From Typhlomys cinereus (Eukaryota > Chordata > Mammalia > Rodentia > Platacanthomyidae), in assembly GCA_023101885.1 (NCBI GenBank), contig JALPQD010000925.1:1-64000 (forward strand): a DNA stretch of 64,000 bases, written 5' to 3'. Made by a program: the position numbers and the translations under genes. Of this stretch, positions 23,936-37,376 are shown in pieces. The notes under the pieces are model-generated. The model was not told where the DNA came from. It made no database searches and worked only from the letters and a program-made list of their open reading frames with translations. How positions within the stretch are numbered: position 1 is the stretch's first letter; the number at the start of each line of letters is the position of its first letter.

Positions 23936-25833
23936 AAATAGATCACATATTGAGCCACAAAATGAATCTACACATATAAAAAAGTTGAAATTCTAACCTG
24001 TGCCTTATCAGACCACCACGGCCTAAAGCTGGACATCCACAACACATCAAACAACAGAAAATACACTAACTCCTGGAAACTTAACACTATGATGCTGAAT
24101 GAGAACTGGATTCAGGATGAAATTAAAAAGGAAATTCAAGATTTCCTGAACGTGAACAATAATGAAAATACAACTTACCAAAATCTCTAGGACACAATGA
24201 AAGCTGTCCTAAGAGGTAAGTTCATAGCTCTTAATGCCTACATCGAAAAAATGGAAACATCAGAAATAAACAACTTAACGATGCAGCTTAAGGCTTTACA
24301 GAAACTTGAGCAATCTGATCCCAAAAGTAGTAGAAGAGAGGAAATTAGCAAAATAAGGGGAGAAATATATGAAATCGGGATTAAGAAAACGATAGAGAAA
24401 AATCAACCAGTCAAAAAGCTGGTTCTTTGAAAAAATCAATAAGATTGATACACCCCTAGCTAAATTAACCAAAAGCAAAGAGAGAAATCCCAAATTAACA
24501 AAATTAGAAATGAACATGGAGTTATCACTACTGATACCCAAGAAATCCAGAGAATTATAACATCATATCTCAAAAACTTTACTCAGGGAAGTTTGACAAC
24601 ACAAAAGAGATGGTTGATTTTCTAAGTAAACACAACCTATCTAAATTGAATCAGGAAGTTGTGAATTATTTAAATAGTCCTATAACATATAAGGAAATTG
24701 AAGAAAGTAATCTCGAATCTTCCCTCAAAAAATGTCCTGGACCAGAAGGATTCAACCCAGAGTTCCACCAGACATTTAAGGAGTTAATAACACCAATACT
24801 CCTTAAACTGTTCCATGAAATAACAAAGGAAGGAACACTACCAAATTCCTTCTATGAAGCTAATATCGTCTTAATCACAAAACCTAATAAAGATTCGCGT
24901 AAAAAAGAAAACTATAGGCTGATCTCTCTGATGAACACAGACGCAAAGATTCTCAACAAAGTCTTAGAAATTGGATTCAAAAACATATCAAAAAGATTAT
25001 TCACGGGGACCAAGTAGGCTTCATCCCCAGCACACAAGGTTGGTTCAACATACGCAAATCAATAAATGTAATTCATCATGTAAACCAGTCCAAAGTCCAA
25101 GACCACATGATACTCTCGATAGATGCAGAAAAAGCTTTTGACAAGATCCAATGTCCTTTTATGATCAAAATGCTAGAGACAGTAGGAATGGAAAGAACCT
25201 TTATCAATATAATAAAAGCTGTATACAACAAGCCCACAGCAAGGATTATGCTCAATGGGGAACAATTGGAAGCATTCCCACTTCGATCAGGAAATATACA
25301 AGGCTGTCTTCTCACCACTTCTATTCAATATTGTACTTGAAGTCTTAGCTGAAGCCATAAGACAAGAAAGGGACATAAGAGGGATTCAAATCGGCAAGGA
25401 AGAAGTCAAACTATCACTATTTGCAGATGACATGATCTTATACCTGAGTGATCCCAAAAACTCCACCTGGAAGCTCCTGGAACTAATTGAGAAGTTCAGC
25501 AGGGTGGCTGGATACAAAATAAAGGTGCAAAAATCAGAGGCCTTCCTATATGCCCAGAATGAAAGAAGTGGAAAAGCCTTGAGAGAAACAATCCCATTTA
25601 CTATAGCCCCTAAAAAAATGAAATACCTTGGTATAAACCTAACCAAGGAAGTAAAAGACTTTTACAATGAAAACTTTAAAGCCTTCAAGAAAGAAATTGC
25701 CGAAGACACCAGAAGGTAGAAAGACCTCCCATATTCCTGGATTGGCAGAATCAACATTGTAAAAATGACCATCCTACTAAAGGCAATATACAAATTCAAT
25801 GTTATACCAATTAAAATCCCAAAGCAATTCTTT

Positions 25834-26129
25834 TTTTTTATTTTTTTATTATTATTTATTCAACTGTGTGCATGTGCATGTGTATGTGCGCGCGCGTGTG
25901 TGTGTCTGTGTGTGTCTGTGTCCGTGTATGTGTAGAACCACGGACGAATTCGCGAACCACCATGGACGCCTCCACCTCCTTCTGCCCCAGGATTCACAAG
26001 CTCCGCCCTACCAGGACCAGAAGCACAGGCCGCCCCCGCTTCCGCCTAGCGCGTGGGATCTGGGATCCGAACTCAGTACCTTCCGTCTGCAAGGCGGAGG
26101 ATTAACCCTTGAGCCACCTCTCTAGCCCC
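25834..26129 (-). mobile_element. Young SINE (right-arm twin)
   Basis: Twin of 11588-11883 with matching target-site duplication (ccaaagcaattcttt at 25819-25833 and 26130-26144). Confidence 0.92.
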
Positions 26130-27128
26130 CCAAAGCAATTCTTTAAAGAAGTTGACCAAATAATCTCAAAATTCATATGGAGGCACAAAAGACCCAGGAT
26201 AGTAAAGACAATCCTGACTAACAAAAACACTGCTGGAGGTAATACCATACCAAACCTTAGTCTATATTACAAATCCATAGTTATAAAAACAGCCTGGAAC
26301 TGGCTACAAAATAGACACACAGATCAATGGATAAGGATTGAAGACCCAGTAATAAGCCCACAAAATTACACCATTTGGTCTTTGACAAAGGGGCCCAAAG
26401 AATCCAATGGAAAAAGAACAGCATCTTCAACAAATGGTGCTGGCAAAACTGGATCTCCACATGCAGAAGATTAAGCTGGACCCGTACTTGTCACCATGTA
26501 CAAGACTTAATTCCAAGTGGATCAAGGACCTTGATATAAGGCCAGAGACTATAAAAACCATAGTTGAAAGGATAGGGAACTCCCTCGAGCTGATTGGGCT
26601 AGGCCAACAGTTCCGAAACAGACATCCAATGTCACAGTCACTGCTACCAACTCTCAACAGTTGGTAGCTTGTGAAATTAAAGAGCTTCTGTTCAGATAAA
26701 GAGATTGTAACACGAGCTCAAAGGCAACACACAGAATGGCAGAAAATCTTCACTAACCACATATCTGATAGAGCTCTACTGTCCAGAGTGCACAAAGAAC
26801 TTAGAAAACTAAACTCCAAGAAAAACAATGGTGATTTAAAAAATGGGCCCTGGAACTTAAAAGAAATTTTACCAGGGATGATATTAAAATGTCTAACAAA
26901 TATCTTAAAAAATGCTCCACTTCCTTCGCCATCAGGGAAATGCAAATCAAAACTTCCCTGAGATATCATCTCACCCCGGTCAGGATGGCAAAAATCCACA
27001 ATACAAACAACAATAAGTGCTGGAGAGGATGTGGAGAGAGGGGAACTCTCCTACATTGCTGGTGGGAATGCAGGCTCATGCAGCCACTCTGGCAAGCCAT
27101 CTGGAGATTCTTAAAGAAATTAAAGATC

Positions 27129-27436
27129 GGGGCTGGAGCGGTGGCTCAGGGGTTAAAGCCTCCGCCTTGAAGACAGAAGGTCCTGAGTTCAGATCCCAGA
27201 TCCCACATATAGATGCCATGCGGAAGCGTGGGCGGCCTACGCTTCTGGTCCTGGTAGGGCGGAGCCTGTGAATCCCGGGGCTGAAGGAGGTAGAGGCGTC
27301 CATTGTGGTTCCCGAATTCGTCCGTGGTTCTACAGACACACATACACACACGCGCGCGTGCACACATACACATACACACGCACATGCGCACAGTAGAATA
27401 AATAATAATAATAAAAAAAATTTAAAAAAATGTTTT
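27129..27436 (+). mobile_element. Young SINE (right-arm twin)
   Basis: Twin of 10281-10588, with duplication aagaaattaaagatc at 27114-27128 and 27437-27451. Confidence 0.92.
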
Positions 27437-28782
27437 AAGAAATTAAAGATCAAAATGCCATATGATCCTGCTATCCCACTTTTGGGAATAACCCCCCATG
27501 CAGCAGAGGTTCACCTCGATAGCACAAGCACGACCATGTTCATAGCAGCACTGTTTACAATAGAAAAGTCATGCAATCAACCCAAATGTTCAACAGTTGA
27601 CGAGTGGATAAGGAAACTGTGGTACATCTATACAATGGAGTACTACTCAGCCATCAAAAATGATTAATTACTGGAATTTGCTAGGAAACGGATGTCATTA
27701 GAAACAATTATATCAAGTGAAGTATCCCAAACCCAGAAAATTAAGCGCCGTATGTACTCCCTAATAGGTGGCTTCTAGTACCAAACTCACCCAGCCCACA
27801 TTGAGACATTGAAAGGTAAACCTATGTAATACAGTAATTGCAAGGATTATGAACAGGAGGGATGGGGTTGGAGGGCCACACCAGAAACAAGGAGAGAGGG
27901 GACCATGTTACAGCAGAGAAAATAGGCCTCCATCAAGGAATGCAAGTAAGTAATGTGACACTTGGTTAAGTTCACAGACGTTCGTTCCTGATCATGTACA
28001 ACTGAGGGGCTATGATCTCACCAGAAGGGGAGGGCATATAGTCTGGCAGATAAAAAGTGATCATTTTGCAAATGGGTGACTGACCCCTCCCTCACTGAGG
28101 TTTCCTACTTTTATTTCATCTACCCTTGAATGTGCTATTATAACAAGTCTCCAGTTTAACAGCTTTTTGTCTCGACCAAGGAGTGACATACAGTGCCCAT
28201 CAGGATGGAGTGAAGGGCATTGCAGGAGCAGCAAAACTGCAAAAGAAAATCAACAAACCACAGTCCAGAACTTCAGAGACTCTATATCAACCACCTAGAA
28301 CTAGGCCAGCCTAATCTCTCCCCATCCTGAAGCTCAGGGACATTTGCGGAAGAGGGGGCTGTAAGATTGTAAGAGCAAAAGGACGGGAGGAGCAATGATT
28401 TGCAAGATTCTCCACACTAGTTAGGGCCGAAGCAATCATAATAGGACTTTGCATGCCCTGTGCAATGTCCAAACACTATTGACCTCACAAAGGCTAGCAT
28501 CAGCTAAAGACACCAAGATCCTTGGAGGCAAGGGATTGACAGCCACAGTAGTGGCTCAGGGAAATGCCACTGGGTCCTTGTACGTCATCGGAGAGGAGGA
28601 CCCAGAGGAGAGTTAGGCATACACAATAAAGGACTCTGGGAATTGAGGGTAAGCACTGGGGGATGGGGAGGGATGAGGGGGAGCAGGGGGTTGGTGGGGA
28701 GGAGGAGGGAGGGAGGGAACTGGTCTACCTATTAAGTTTGTATTAGCAGTAATAATAAAACATGTATAAAAAAGAAAAAAAG

Positions 28783-28830
<48 letters not shown>

Positions 28831-31688
28831 AAAAAACCAAAACAATAACAAAAAGAGGCCGGAGATTCCATGTGCCTGTGTAACGTCTCTTTGTGCTACA
28901 ATGTGGATTGCCTCTTGTGGGCTGGGGTTCCATGTGCTCACATCATGAACTAGGAATTCTCGCAGGAGATGGACAACAAACTCCTTTTCTTCAACTTTAC
29001 CATGAGTTCTTAGCCATGTGAAACTGGAAGCCCAATCATAGCAACTATCTTCATACTAATGGTATTTTCTGCTATTCGTCATGTTATATTATAGACCAAT
29101 TAAAAACACGAGGCCATATAGGTGAGAGGTTGGCATGCTCAGCGGAAAGTGGAGGGAGAAAGGGATAACATGATCAAAATGCATTGCGTACATATATGAG
29201 TTTGAAAAACATTAAAACTATTATTTAAAAGAAAAAAATAAATCAAACTTTGCTCCAATAAAAGAATCTTTTTCTTCATCTTTTCTCCTCCTTCTCCACA
29301 TCATTTTTGAAACATGATAATTAACTATGCAGACCAGGCTGGCATTCAAGGGAATGTCCTCCTACCTTGGCCTCTCTATCATGCTTGAGTTTCCAAGCCT
29401 GGCTATCGAATCCGTTTCCTGTGAACTTGTGAGTTTTAACAAAGCAGTCACTCCACTCTGTATTGTTAATGTAATTCCTTCATAATTTCATATGTAAATA
29501 TAGTGTGCTTTGAACACTCTCCTTCCCCCCATTACAGAGGAGAGTAACCCTAAAAAAACACCATGGGAGCTGGGGTTCAGCTGTAGGGTGTCTGTCTAGT
29601 GTACATGGAACTCTTGGTTTGATTATCAGGAAACAAAGATGGGCAAAAAGGTTGCTGTGTAACTCCAGCAATGGAAAAGTAGAGACAGGAGGATCAGAAG
29701 TGAAGGTGATCTTTAGCCACTACAGAGCTAACAACAGTCTAGGATACTTAAGACGCTGTCTTAGAAAACCAAAAAGTAAAAAGAAAGAAGTCTCAGACTT
29801 TTTGGTGAGACATTGCAGGCCTGGTTTAAAGATTAACTTGAAGGCAGTTTAGGAAATGTAGAGACAAACTGTCTACTGAAAATAATTTCCTGCATTCCAG
29901 ACTAGCCTGAAATTGGTAGCAGCCAACATTGGCCCTGAACTGCTGATCTTCTTGCTTCCAGATTCCAGAGAAAGCCAGGATTCTGAAAGCTTTCCTAACC
30001 TTAACTAGAAGCAATGCTATTGATCATGATTGTAAGGTCTGAAAGTAACATGTCCCCAGAGGCTGCATTATAAGACTGCTGAAACCATGTCAGGCATCAA
30101 TCATCTACTCACATTCATGCATAATAGTTTTAATTCATTTTTATTATCATTTTATATTTCCATCTATGTAGCAAATTTTAAATAACTTTGATATATATTT
30201 CAGCATGGATCTTTAAGATAAAAATGTAGCAGTATCATTGGTATCCATTAGAGAGATACATAGTGCATATTGTCAAATTTTAGAAAGTTGTAGGGGGCTG
30301 GAGAGGTGGCTGAGGGGTTAAGCCTCTGCCTTGCAGGCGGTAGGTCCTGAGTTCGGATCCTAGATCCCACGTATAGATGCTGGTCGGAAGCGGGGGCGGC
30401 CTGCGTTTCTGGTCCTGGTAGGGCGGAGCCTGTGATTAAACAAGGAGGAGGTGGAGGCATCCATGGTGGTTCCCGAATTCGCCTGTGGTTCTAAACACAC
30501 ACACACACACACACACGCAATTGAATAAAAAAAATTAAAAAAAAAATAGAAAGTTGTAGAGAATTATACATGTACGGGCTAGAGAGATAGCTCACCGGAT
30601 AGAGATTTGCAATAAGAAGGACTTGAGATGGATTCCCAGATCCCACATATAATTTATAAAGAGATTAATCACTATAAATATAACTCAGAATAATAATGAT
30701 TTTTGAATAACGGTAATGACATCCTGTAATAAAAAAAACTTTAGCATTGAAAAAGAAAGCTCTGCAAGCCACTGCGGGCTGCTGTCATCCCCAGAGAGGG
30801 GTTTCTGCCTATCTGAAGGCAGGTTTCAGTGAAAACCAGCAAATTCAAGGTGAGGCTGGCTTCCAGAATGCCTGCCTACCAAAACCAAAGAAAATGAGAC
30901 AGAATGAGGTAGCCCGAGAATGGAAAAGCAAAAGAGGAGAGAAACCTGCTTATTACTCAGATCTGCTTCATTCCTTGAAACTCCTTTTTGCTTCCTTTGT
31001 CTTTGGTCTCTTTGAAGTGCCAGTGGTGGCCTCGAATGGCAGGACTTTGCTGACTCTGATCCTACAAAGCAGTTTAAGGCACCTGGGACTCCAGAGGCAG
31101 AGCATCTGGGCTCCAGGTTCTGACCATTGCTTTACCACTATCATACCATAGAAATGCCTCACATTTTGCCAGGTCACACAATGTGGACATTCAGAAGTGT
31201 TTGACTGTAAGACATAGATCTCCACAAGTCCCTTGCTTTTCATGTCAATTATCTCCCCTCTTATCCAAACTTTCTGCAAAATCGTTTTTTTCTGTTAATA
31301 TTTTCTTGAGCTATCGCATTTCTTTCGGTTTTATGTAGTCATTTAATTGAGATATATGTAATCTCATGTACTACAGGCTGAACATGAAGTTGATATATCG
31401 CCAATGATGACCTGAATTTCTGAGATTCTATTTCCAGAGTTCTTGCGATAAGAAGTGTACTTCACCATGCCCAAGTTTGCATGATGATTGGTTTGGAATC
31501 CAATGCTTTTTGTGACTTAGACAAGCTCTTCACTAACTGAGCTACATGCCAAGATCTATATCATTTTTTTTTACATACACATTCATAGACATGCTGAGCA
31601 GTGTCTGAAACCACATACTCCCTGTCCCTGAGATAAGAATCTCAACCTAGAATTTATCTCTCAGTACCCAGAACTAACCTTCTCCTAG
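28831..31688. other. 3' flank of P3 (right arm)
   Basis: This mirrors 6074-8920. It has B1-like and tRNA-like SINE fragments and no supported gene. Open frames differ from those of the left arm, arguing against coding. Confidence 0.6.
30294..30546 (+). mobile_element. Young SINE (right-arm twin)
   Basis: Twin of 7215-7464, with duplication tagaaagttgtag at 30281-30293 and 30547-30559. Confidence 0.9.
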
Positions 31689-34223
31689 TTACTGTAGACA
31701 GGAACATAGTCTGACATTCACATTATAGATACAGCGTTCATGACATTGAAGGCAGATAGTGGTGGCAAAGAATACCGACTTGGGATGCTTTGTAAGCTTG
31801 TGCGAATCTATAAGCTCACCACAAATACTAACAAAGCTCTGTGAGGTGATATTACCCCTGGCATCATAACACTCAATAGGGGCAGGGTACAGTTCCATGG
31901 CCAATTGGCTCATGTCAGCAGTGCGGTGCAACAGATCCCTTATCATGGATAGAGAGAAGGTGTTCCCATAGAAATTGACCTTGGTGAGCTGGGAGCAGCA
32001 ACTGAGAGCAGGCAGCAAGTGATGGAGCTGAAGGTCATTCAGCCTACCCTCCTCCAGTTCCAGGGTCTGTACAGTGGCTGCAATCCTTTCTAGCAGAACT
32101 GGGAGGGACCCACTAAATAAATGGGAAAATGAGACATGACTCAAATTCAAATGCTCTAGCTGATGGATGCTTTGGCAGGAGGACAGACAATCCAAGTCTG
32201 ACCCTGAAAGCATAGTGTTAGTGATGGAAACGGTCTTCAGTGGGGTCTCCAAGTACCTAGGAAGAAACCAATGGTTAGTTCAAGAGAGGGGTGGAAAGTA
32301 AGACTGGACTTCATAGTAAGAGCAAGGAGTCGAGCTCGAGATCACAGACTGGGAAATAAAGGGCAAGCCAGCCATATCCTGCCAGAGCACGCTCATTCAC
32401 CACACCTCACTCAAGGCCAAGGTCTGTCACCATCACTGTGGGACAAGCACAGTGTCAGTTCTGCAGCTTCCTTCCCTTCTCGACCAGCAAAACACCCCAG
32501 CACAGGTCAGAACAGCCCCCCCCCCAAAAAGCTATAGGACCAAAGCTGGGGACATCCCAGCAACAGTCTTGAGGGACGTAAACTATGAGGCCCACTGACC
32601 TACATCTTCTGTACCCCGCAGCCCTCTCAGGTCCTTTGCGCAGGCCCACACCTCAACCCATTGTCACCTGCACTACCTAAGTTCACAACTGCCTTTCACA
32701 CACAAGGACTTAGAGGCAGGCTGAGCCCTCCCTCCTCAGTGTGATTTGTTTTGCCTGCTGATATACCCCCCAGCCTGGACAACTTCTGCAAGGAAATCAA
32801 ACCTCAGATCTTTTTTACCAATGTTGGTTCTCTTCCATGGAGATGCTTGCAGCCCCTCTACTGGAGGCTTCCCTCTGCCTTAATGAGGTAATAAAAAGCA
32901 GGAAGCTAGAGAAGTCAGACATGGAATTTTCTCATGTCTACGTCATCGTAGACTCCAGGGAGGCTGGGAAACCATAGGGGTTCCTCTGGTGTTGAACATA
33001 GCAAGGAAAGGCTTTGCTGTGGACACACAGCTGTCTTTTCTTCCTTACCTGAATATCCTGTGCTGGTTGTTGTAGAGTATATGTACTCCATTGAGATACA
33101 GATGCTGAAGGGTCCTCAAACTGGAGAAATCAAAAGAGGACAAGAAAACACTGTCCTTCCTCATCCCTCTGAAAGAACTCTCAAAGTTTTCAATAGCTCT
33201 GTGAACCCCACGGAAAAAGAAGCTTCTATTCATCATCTGGCCTGGGTTCGGTGCAAAGCCCAGCTCCTTCCGAAATGTCCACTGCGTGTCCACTTCCAGC
33301 TCTTGGACATGTGCAAGCTCAGATGCTTCCAGTTGCTCTAGAATGTCGTCGAGAGATACTGACAAAACCCGCAGCTTCTTGTACAACACCCGTAGAGATC
33401 CTTTCCTCTGCCTGGCCCACTGCAACAGGTGTGCTTGGTATTCATCAAGATGTCTGGACTTCAGGCAAATATCACTCAACACCTTCAAAGGCTGTTTTTC
33501 CTCAGACACACACTGGTCCTCCACTGGTTGTTTCTTCCTGGTGACCTGTTGTGAGCAGTTCCCAACATCCTCATCCTCTCCAGCTGATGTGCTCCAGAAA
33601 TCATGGTGAACATTGCGCAATTCCAGCATGTTACACATGCTAGCACAGGACTTCTGGTCTGATCTCCACCTGTGACCCTGTCTCCCTCCCCTCTGTCCCA
33701 TTCCCCTTCAGTCATCCTGGTCCCACTTCTGGTCTGAGACTCAGTCCACTGTGGCCACATCTGTTCAACTCTGTCCTGGGCACCCGGCAGCCCTTCTCCA
33801 TTAAGCCTAACCCTTGGTGAACGTCTCTGCAATTGTCCAAGCTGACACCATCACAAACCCCTGACCATCTTTCACTCCCTTTCCCTGACCCATTTTCTCT
33901 TCCCACACCCTTAAGGGTCTCCTCTCACACTTCCTGGGTCCTTCTCACCTGGGGCGATCCTCAAATGTCAGTAGCACCTCCAGTCCATCCAGCACAGCCT
34001 CCAAGGTTTCCAGGTCTCTGGACTCCATCAGCACCCCCATGGGGAGGCAGTGGAAGGGCCAGGCTGGGACTATCACCCTCAGCATTTTACTATTTCTTCT
34101 GGTGAAGGCCTCCTTGAAAAGTGGTGGGAAGAGCTGGACATCTCCATTTACCCCATACCACTACCTGTCTGGTAGTTTCAAAGCCACATCCTTCTCCAGT
34201 GGCAGTATGGGGAGTCTATCCAT
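31689..34223 (-). CDS. PRAME-family gene P3 (right arm), exons 2-3 intact
   Basis: The minus-strand exons are: exon 1 34223-33949 (ATG, 275 nt), exon 2 33669-33049 (621 nt), exon 3 32256-31689 (568 nt, stop TAA). Splice sites are canonical with phase 2 junctions, and introns are 279 and 792 bp. The total of about 487 codons fits the family. Exon 1 has LFPPLF, the AWPFHCLP stretch and a DGLEVLL helix. Exon 2 has [11 protein letters not shown] and [10 protein letters not shown]. Exon 3 has leucine-rich repeats, [11 protein letters not shown] and a cysteine-bearing tail (ICLQCHERC). One in-frame TAG at 34163-34161 (codon 21) interrupts exon 1. The next in-frame Met follows the LFPPLF block, so an N-shortened protein is possible; otherwise this is a young pseudogene. 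Exon 2 also carries extra residues after the conserved RW start. The family is leucine-rich, germline-biased, and human PRAME binds CUL2 ligase. Expression of this copy is unknown. Confidence 0.85.
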
Positions 34224-34949
34224 CCTCAAAAACATAAATCAAGACAGGAGAGTTAGTAAGAATTTCAGAACAGGGGCCTGGGAGACGGCTCCAGGATTAA
34301 TACCATGCCTCAAAAACGGAAGGACTTGAGTTTAGATCCCTGATCCCACATGAAAATGCCAGATAGAAATGGCATTGGTTTATAATTCAGCCTTGGGAAA
34401 GCAGATCTGGAAAACCCCAGAGGGAAGCAAGAAGGATGTAGAACAATCTAGGATGATTCCTAAACTCACCCTTGGGCCTCCATAGGAATACAAAGTACCC
34501 ATACACACTTTCAAAAATAAATAATGAAAAAGAATTTCTGAATAGCGACACTAGTCTATACATATAGTTTCAGGCCTGTAGGTCTGATTTTGTCTCAGAA
34601 AAGGAAAGGTACAAAGAAGCAAATCTGAGATCTATCATAGAAATTTATTACCTATCATATTCATTGTTAAGTCTCTTCATCTGCTCTGGTCCTTGAATAC
34701 AGTTCCTAGCCTATGTTGGAAAAAATGCTCTACCATTGAGCTATATCTGCTTCTCTTAGAAAAACAAAGTCTCTTTACATAGCCCAGGTTATATATGGAT
34801 TTCTCCCTGTCTTATCAGGAATTTGTAATTAAGATTAGAAAAAAAAATGCTTCTTTTTCCCTCAACAACTTTTCAAGATAGGAAAAACTGGATGCCTAAC
34901 CCTCATGGCACTCCATGTCTGGAGTCCATGAGTTTTCCCAGCTCCATTC

Positions 34950-35001
<52 letters not shown>

Positions 35002-37376
35002 ATCCTTCAGCATTGGTGGCTCTAGTCTCTATGCCAGAATTTAGTATACAGACCTAGATAGAAGGGTCAGGAATTCAAGAGTAGTTTCCGACAACTGAGA
35101 TCTTATCTCAAAGAAACAGACCCAACACAACACACTAAATTCGGTTCTGATAGGCTGTCTCACTTGAAACCAACACAGACATTCCTATTTAGGAAGTTTT
35201 AGGGCCTGTGTAATAATAGCTCAAGCACCTGGCCTGCTCATTACAGACCTGTTTGATTCCCTAGAGGAAGGAGAGAACTAACCAGAAAAGTTGTCTTCTG
35301 ACCACCAACGCTGCAAAGTGCCACAGAATGGAAACAAGCACTCTGTCTGTCCCTTTGTCTCTCTTGCTCTCTCAAATAAATAACATAAAAAAGACAAGGG
35401 CTTGGGTGAGCTTAGTCAATAGAGCGTTGCCTAGCAAGCAGGAGGCTTGAGTTTCAAAGTATCAAGCAGAGGGATATGTACCCCAAGCGTTTTGTCCGAG
35501 TATTTTGTCCGAGTATTCTGGAACTGAACGTGGAAGGGACTCTTCTTCAAGGTAAAAAAAACTTGAACTAGTAAAATGACATGACCCAGAACACGATCCA
35601 AGGCATCTGAGTGGCTTAGTCTGTGATATCAGCAATAAGGAGACAGAGGCAGCGATGGAGGCCCAGGCTTGCAATTCCAGCCCTGAGCAGGATTGCAAAC
35701 TAGAGCCAGCATGAGCCTCTCCCGGGCACTCCAGCTGCCAAAACAAAAACACCAAATCAACGAAATAAAAAATACTAATAAAATAAAAAAATCATGATTT
35801 GCAATAAAGACACAGCTGTTTGTAGTAAAAAAAACCATCTTTCAAGAGACAGAAATCAAAACTCCCTGGGCCTTTCTCCCCTCCCTCCCCAATGGACCTT
35901 GGCTAGGCTGCATGACATAATGGGGTGTCCCCATGAAAGTGAGCTACTTACTGGATCTGGATGCTACAGACAGGTCTGTGATCCCAATAGGACCAGAGAG
36001 TGACTGGGGATCAGAAAGTTTCAAATCTTTTCTCTGGCTCCTCTGTAGTTTTCTGCACTTCTGACTTCCATGACTAAGTGACAAGTTGCCACTCCATTAA
36101 GCTGTCTAGAGATTAGTGTGGCGTCTCCACCCACTTAATCGCCTTTAGCATTTTGACTCAGTAGATAAACCAAAATCAAAAATCTGAGACTAGAAAGATG
36201 ATCAAAGCCCATTCCTTGAGTTGCTTCATGATGAGTTTTACTTATTTACTAATTTATATAGGTTTAAACTTTCTTTTTATTTGTGTATCTGCGAGGGTGT
36301 GTCTGTATTGTAAGGGGATCAATCTCTAGGAGTATGTATTATGTCCAGGTTCTAGTGTTCTGAGTCAGAAGATTGGAACCAGAACCCATGTAGAGGACTA
36401 AGGTAAAATTTATTAGAGGAGAGGAAGAACGGAACTCCTGCACTCCAGGCATGGAATCCATGGGGGGCTTGGAGCTAGAAGGGAACTCATGGACTCCAGA
36501 ACTGGAGTTACTATGAGGAGCAGAGGCCTAAAATGGCTGCCAAGGTCAGGTAACTCAAAATGAGGCCCAACTCAGTTGATCTTGAGCCCGCCTGGAAGTG
36601 GGGCTGTTTCTTCTGATGGATTTAACTTATCTGCTATGGAGAACTAACCTCCATAATCTTCCATAAGCAATGTGTTAGGGGAAGTGAGCCAAGGCTGTGT
36701 TTCTTCAGAGTAATCCCAGCAGTGGGGGATGGCTGTCCAAGACCCCAAGTATCAGAACTTGTATCTGATACTTGTATCTCTATCAAAATTGCCCCAAGTA
36801 TCAGATACTTGGGTGCCTGTGGAGGCCCAAATGTGACTTTGGGAATCACCCTGAATTGCATAGACTCTGCCTTCCAGGGGCAGAAATAGGTTGTTGCCAT
36901 TTCTGCTGGCATTTTTAGGTAGAATCTGCTTATGAGACAAAGGCTTAACCAAGGTGCCATCTCTGCAGCCTGTTTTATTTGTTTGTTTGTTTTTTAGATG
37001 AGATGGGCAGTTTCTCTTTCTACTGGTGTGAGACAACCTTCATAAACAACTCCCATTGAGAAAAGAGTCTTATTTGGTTTAAGGTTCTAGAGGGGAGACA
37101 TAATCCATTCGGGTAGGAGTCAAATAAGGCAGTTTTAGAAAGCCATGCTGGGACTGTCTCTGAAGGTCTTTGAAGGTCATCCCCCAGGACTGGAATTCCT
37201 CCCAAGGAACACACGCTATTTTAATCTTGCATGGAGATAAGGTTCACAATTTCCTCCAAACCTTAATTCCTAAAAGGATATGGAGATTAGTTCTGCATAG
37301 TAGATAAGCCCTACTTTGAGGTTAGGCTCCAATAGGAACAGAACAATGAAATGCAGAGGACCAAAGGCTCCATTCA
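34224..37376. other. 5' flank of P3 (right arm)
   Basis: This mirrors 409-3551: a SINE at about 34275-34520, a (GA)n run at 34954-34997, B1/B2-like fragments, the candidate untranslated exon ending at 35952, LTR-like sequence at 36340-36770 and a SINE fragment at 36770-36990. No protein gene is seen. Confidence 0.6.

Larger units (their letters stand above)
23936..28830 (+). mobile_element. L1, 5'-truncated (right-arm twin of L1-a)
   Basis: Holds the ORF2 endonuclease tail, the RT ([10 protein letters not shown] near 25415-25445) and the C-terminus, split by SINEs at 25834-26129 and 27129-27436. The G-rich 3' UTR is at 28630-28730. The tail ends in a long, nearly pure A run (28781-28828), much more homogeneous than the left-arm counterpart. 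Confidence 0.92.
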
